From the NCBI RefSeq assembly GCF_000250875.1, contig NZ_JH604875.1, forward strand, positions 1-8,110: a DNA stretch of 8,110 nt, given 5' to 3'. The position numbers and the translations under genes were made by a program. Origin of the DNA: Sutterella parvirubra YIT 11816 (lineage in GTDB: Bacteria > Pseudomonadota > Gammaproteobacteria > Burkholderiales > Burkholderiaceae_F). Shown here piece after piece: positions 5,762-8,110 of this stretch (positions within the stretch are counted from its first letter, which is position 1; every line of letters starts with the position of its first letter). The notes under the pieces were generated by a model. It searched no databases, was not told the DNA's origin, and worked only from the letters and a program-made list of their open reading frames with translations.

Positions 5762-5797
5762 CTTAGAATAGGCCTCCGTTGAGCATTGGAGACCCTC

Positions 5798-6433
5798 ATG
5801 GCCGAACGCTTCCTTTTTCTCGATACCGAAACCACCGGACTTTCCGTCACGGGAGGCGACCGTGTCTGCGAAATCGCGGTGGTGGAGGCGGACGAGAAGG
5901 GCAGGGCGATCAGAGCCTTTCACACGTACCTCAACCCGGAATGCCGCATGAACCACGTCGCGCAGAGCATCCACGGGTTGTCGACGTCGTTTCTCCTGGG
6001 GGCGCCGCGCTTCGCGGAGATCCAGGACGAATTCCTCGCCTTCGTGAAGGGCGCGACCATCGTCGCGCACAACGCGACCTTCGACCAGCACTTCATCGAA
6101 GGGGAGCTCGCGCGCGCGGGCGGGCCGTCCTTCTTCGGCTCCGTCAAAAAGATCGAGTGCTCCTGGCGCCGCGCACGGAGTCTCCTTCCCGTCGGGAAGA
6201 GGTCTTTGGAGGCGCTCTGCGAGCGCTTCGAGATCGGCACCGTCGACCGTTCGCTCCACGGGGCGCTCATCGACAGCGTGCTCCTGGGGCACGTCTGGGC
6301 GTCGCTCACCGCTTTGGAAAAAGGCGGCGTGATGCCGCTTCCCGTGCAGGCGAACCTGACGCCTGAGATCCGCCTGGCGCTTCGCCAGCCCCGCACCCCG
6401 AAGCTCGTCTGGGAGGGGCCGATCGAGGCCTGA
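5798..6433 (+). CDS. dnaQ: DNA polymerase III epsilon-like 3'-5' exonuclease
   Basis: A DEDDh exonuclease of the proofreading-subunit type, expected to remove mispaired 3' nucleotides in complex with the polymerase. All five active-site residues are in place: D9 and E11 in LDTETTG (8-14), D96 in HNATFDQHF (91-99), and H154 and D159 in SLHGALID (152-159). Spacing follows E. coli DnaQ (D12, E14, D103, H162, D167). KRSLEALCERFEI (134-146) is also DnaQ-like. The 211-residue length is slightly under the E. coli 243. After residue 170 I see no clear beta-clamp motif like the E. coli QTSMAF, so a stand-alone exonuclease paralogue is possible. The ATG at 5798 has GGAG six bases upstream. A TTG 12 bases earlier is less likely. 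The usual proteobacterial neighbour rnhA is absent. Confidence 0.82.
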   Translation: MAERFLFLDTETTGLSVTGGDRVCEIAVVEADEKGRAIRAFHTYLNPECRMNHVAQSIHGLSTSFLLGAPRFAEIQDEFLAFVKGATIVAHNATFDQHFIEGELARAGGPSFFGSVKKIECSWRRARSLLPVGKRSLEALCERFEIGTVDRSLHGALIDSVLLGHVWASLTALEKGGVMPLPVQANLTPEIRLALRQPRTPKLVWEGPIEA

Positions 6434-6450
6434 TCTCTGCCGGGAACTCC

Positions 6451-6488
6451 AAAAACGACGATGGGACCGCGTGAGCGGTCCCATCGTC
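6451..6488 (-). terminator. Strong terminator between the convergent dnaQ-like and EamA genes
   Basis: A perfect 14-bp stem pairs 6457-6470 with 6475-6488 around a GTGA loop (TCAC on the minus strand). On the minus strand it is followed by GTTTTTGG, a five-T tract, so it mainly ends the EamA transcript, starting 24 bp past that stop codon. On the plus strand no T-tract follows, though the stem may still stop or stabilise the exonuclease mRNA, whose stop lies 23 bp upstream. Confidence 0.88.
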
Positions 6489-6512
6489 ATGTCGGGGCTG
6501 CGGATCGTCGTC

Positions 6513-7418
6513 TCAAGCCTCCCGCAGAATCACCGCAAGCCCGCCCAGGATGCCGACCAGCCCCACGAAGGCCATGACGGAGGTGGGCTCGTGCGCGACC
6601 AAGGCGGCGAGCACGAACGCCGTGACGGGCTCCAGGAGCGTCAGCGCGACGCCGGTCGCCGGGCTGATGCGCTTCAAGGCCTCGGAAAACGACAGGTACG
6701 CGACGCCCGTCACCATGACGCCCAAATAGACCGTGACGAGAAGGTCACTGATGGCCGGGGACGGGAGCCCCGAATTCACCCACGCGACGGGGAGTGCGAT
6801 CAGCGACGCGGTCGTGAAGATCCAGGCGCTCGCACGGGCGCTCCCCGCGGTGCGCACGGCCTCTTCCGCGACGAACGCGTAGAGCGCGTACGAGAACCCG
6901 GCGAAGAGGCACGCGGTGAAGCCGAGCGTCGAGAGTTCCGCATCGCCCGCGCGCGAGACCGCCATGACGACGCCCCCGGCGACGGCGACGCCGGTGCCGA
7001 GGCACCAGCGCATCGAAGGCGCCTTCTTCTTCCAGAGGACGTTGATGATCCCGGCCCAGATCGGAGCGCTCCCGATCGTGACGGCGGACCCCAAGGCGAT
7101 GCCGATCTCGCGCACGCCCGCAAAGAACCCGAAGTTGTAGGCGGCCATCGTGCAGCCGCCCAGAATCACGCCCACGGCAAGGCGGCGGGGCGAAGCCGGG
7201 GCGGCGGTGTTCGAGGCCGCCGGGGCCGACGCCTTCCGGCTCGTGAACAACACGAGCGGCCAGAAGAACGCCATCGAGAAGATGAGGCGCAGCGCGCCCA
7301 CCCAAAGGGCGTCGGGGCCCTCGGGCGAAATGAAGGACTGGGCGGTGCCGGCCGTGCCCCAGAGGAGGGCGGCCAAGGCGGCGAGCAGAGCGCCGTGGAG
7401 AGCGGTGGAGGAATGCAT
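6513..7418 (-). CDS. EamA / DMT-family permease
   Basis: A 301-residue inner-membrane protein of the drug/metabolite transporter superfamily with ten predicted spans in two EamA repeats (about residues 8-150 and 163-297), the usual size for the group. The first repeat opens with LAALLWGTAGTAQSFI, and a later stretch ALGSAVTIGSAPIWAGI matches the typical end of repeat one. The second repeat ends with LTLLEPVTAFVLAALVAHE, a hallmark segment. A Ser/Ala/Pro linker (about 60-78) follows the second span and is probably cytoplasmic. Members export amino acids, nucleosides or other metabolites, and the substrate cannot be inferred. The ATG at 7418 has only a weak SD (CAGACCCCC before it). A perfect TATAAT lies about 30 bp upstream, so it has its own promoter despite lying 73 bp after the dCMP deaminase gene. 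Confidence 0.88.
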   Translation of the reverse strand: MHSSTALHGALLAALAALLWGTAGTAQSFISPEGPDALWVGALRLIFSMAFFWPLVLFTSRKASAPAASNTAAPASPRRLAVGVILGGCTMAAYNFGFFAGVREIGIALGSAVTIGSAPIWAGIINVLWKKKAPSMRWCLGTGVAVAGGVVMAVSRAGDAELSTLGFTACLFAGFSYALYAFVAEEAVRTAGSARASAWIFTTASLIALPVAWVNSGLPSPAISDLLVTVYLGVMVTGVAYLSFSEALKRISPATGVALTLLEPVTAFVLAALVAHEPTSVMAFVGLVGILGGLAVILREA

Positions 7419-7431
7419 GGGGGTCTGATTT

Positions 7432-7475
7432 CTTCAAGTGAAGAGAATTATAGGCCCCCAGCCGAAACGTCGGGA
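7432..7475 (-). promoter_or_regulatory. Promoter of the EamA permease with inverted repeat at the start point
   Basis: On the minus strand a perfect -10 TATAAT (7452-7447) lies 28 bp before the start codon. The -35 position at 17-bp spacing (7475-7470) reads TCCCGA, a poor match, so an activator or regulated use is plausible. Transcription should begin near 7440. That point lies inside a 12-bp inverted repeat, CTTCA/TGAAG (7432-7443, 2-bp centre), placed like a repressor site. Confidence 0.62.
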
Positions 7476-7488
7476 AAAGTGATTTCCC
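7472..7488. repeat. Inverted repeat overlapping the EamA -35 region
   Basis: GGGAAA (7472-7477) and TTTCCC (7483-7488) flank 5 bp. It lies 4 bp past the dCMP deaminase stop and overlaps the place where the EamA -35 should be. It could be a small 3' hairpin, though no T-tract follows, or an operator for the permease. Confidence 0.4.
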
Positions 7489-7491
7489 TTG

Positions 7492-7908
7492 TCAGAGCTG
7501 AGCCACCTTGATCCCGGCCTTCCGGAGGAATTCGAGCCCTTCGCTCGAGCGGTAGAGCTCGTGGTAGAAGACCTCGGTGATGCCGCACTTCTGGATGAGA
7601 AGCGCGCAGTGGATGCAGGGGCTGTGCGTGATGAAGATCGAGGCGCCCTTGGAGGAATAGCCGTTCTCCGCCAACTTCGCGATGGCGTTCAGCTCCGCGT
7701 GCTGCACTTCGGGGCGCGTGACCAACTGCCCGTCCACTTCCATCTCGCAGCAGTTGTCGTAGCCCGTCGGCATCCCGTTCCAGCCGAACGAGATGATCGA
7801 GTGGTTCTTCACGATGACGCAGCCCACCTTGAGGCGTGCGGCATAGCTGCGCTCCGCGGCGATGTGCGCGATGCGCATGTACATTTCGTTGTCTTTCTGA
7901 ATGTTCAT
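7492..7908 (-). CDS. dCMP deaminase (ComEB / T4 Cd type)
   Basis: A 138-residue zinc deaminase expected to convert dCMP to dUMP in the cytosol, feeding thymidylate synthesis. The zinc and catalytic residues are H70 and E72 in HAELNAIAKLAENG (70-83), and C98 and C101 in SPCIHC (96-101). GWNGMPTGYDNCCE (42-55) is the substrate-loop signature that separates dCMP deaminases from cytidine or guanine deaminases. I chose the ATG at 7908, where the family's N-terminal helix (MYMRIAHIAAERSYA) begins close by. It has only a weak GAGACACCC upstream. The frame stays open to an ATG at 8049, giving 47 more residues that are Pro/Arg-rich and unlike the family. It reads toward the EamA gene. With pyrE nearby this adds a second pyrimidine enzyme, but they are not one operon. 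Confidence 0.87.
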   Translation of the reverse strand: MNIQKDNEMYMRIAHIAAERSYAARLKVGCVIVKNHSIISFGWNGMPTGYDNCCEMEVDGQLVTRPEVQHAELNAIAKLAENGYSSKGASIFITHSPCIHCALLIQKCGITEVFYHELYRSSEGLEFLRKAGIKVAQL

Positions 7909-8110
7909 GACGGGTGTCTCGGGGGATTCGGCTCCGCGGTGCTCATCCGAAGGGATGCGGCGCGGGAAAAGCATGTCGGTTCGGAGGAAGTTTAGCGGCA
8001 GGAGGCCGTCCACGCGCAACGGAAGAACCTCATCCAAGGTGCGACACAAAATGAGACGACTACCGATCTATGGTCGGGAGTAAAGGAACCTCTTCACCGG
8101 GGCCCTTTCT
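7909..8110. other. Right-edge non-coding stretch upstream of dCMP deaminase
   Basis: No separate gene is supported here. It should contain the minus-strand promoter and leader of the dCMP deaminase. I see no convincing -35/-10 pair; the best -10-like hexamer is minus-strand TAAACT near 7990. The reading frame of the deaminase continues open to 8049, so a longer N-terminus cannot be fully excluded. Short plus-strand frames here lack a ribosome binding site. Confidence 0.4.

Noticed and set aside
4264..5850. 528-codon open frame on the minus strand
   Set aside because: It is antisense to the MFS gene and the 3' end of the M20 gene, both with clear families and ribosome binding sites. Its product is a charged, low-complexity Arg/His/Glu/Asp mix typical of GC-rich shadow frames.
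6471..7511. 346-codon open frame on the plus strand
   Set aside because: Antisense to the EamA permease and starting inside its terminator. The product is a Gly/Arg/Glu/Asp-rich shadow.

Overview
The window is a GC-rich bacterial chromosome segment carrying eight protein genes, with short intergenic gaps and typical proteobacterial promoters and Rho-independent terminators. The gene families (YgbA, a YbjJ-like MFS carrier, a DnaQ-type epsilon subunit) point to a proteobacterium. Base composition and the overall set would suit a gut Burkholderiales such as a Sutterella relative, but that placement is only an inference. I see no transposase, phage gene, CRISPR array, tRNA or rRNA.

Layout from left to right. 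Positions 1-234 hold no gene. Positions 235-2099 are a minus-strand operon with a strong promoter: a cytosine-deaminase-like amidohydrolase followed 25 bp later by an orotate phosphoribosyltransferase (pyrE), closed by a strong terminator. Positions 2201-3069 are a second minus-strand pair: a YgbA-type cysteine-rich protein with a long tail, then a small four-helix membrane protein. A 214-bp divergent region full of inverted repeats separates ygbA from a plus-strand M20 amidohydrolase, which has its own terminator. A YbjJ-like MFS transporter and a DNA polymerase III epsilon-like exonuclease follow on the plus strand. On the minus strand are an EamA/DMT permease, with a 14-bp-stem terminator at its 3' end, and a ComEB-type dCMP deaminase.

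Three of the eight genes belong to pyrimidine metabolism (pyrE, the CodA-like amidohydrolase, dCMP deaminase). A fourth, the epsilon-like proofreading exonuclease, acts in DNA replication. The rest handle acyl-amino acids or small-molecule transport, or are uncharacterised.

The most interesting signal is the control region of the amidohydrolase-pyrE operon. A consensus-like promoter (TTGACA, 17 bp, TAAAAT) is predicted to start transcription at AATTTGG. This is the same start as E. coli pyrBI, where UTP-sensitive reiterative transcription occurs. A hairpin plus six T's follows within 44 nt, before any start codon. This looks like a two-layer pyrimidine-sensing leader without a leader peptide. 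Second is the densely self-complementary 3104-3224 leader upstream of the M20 gene.
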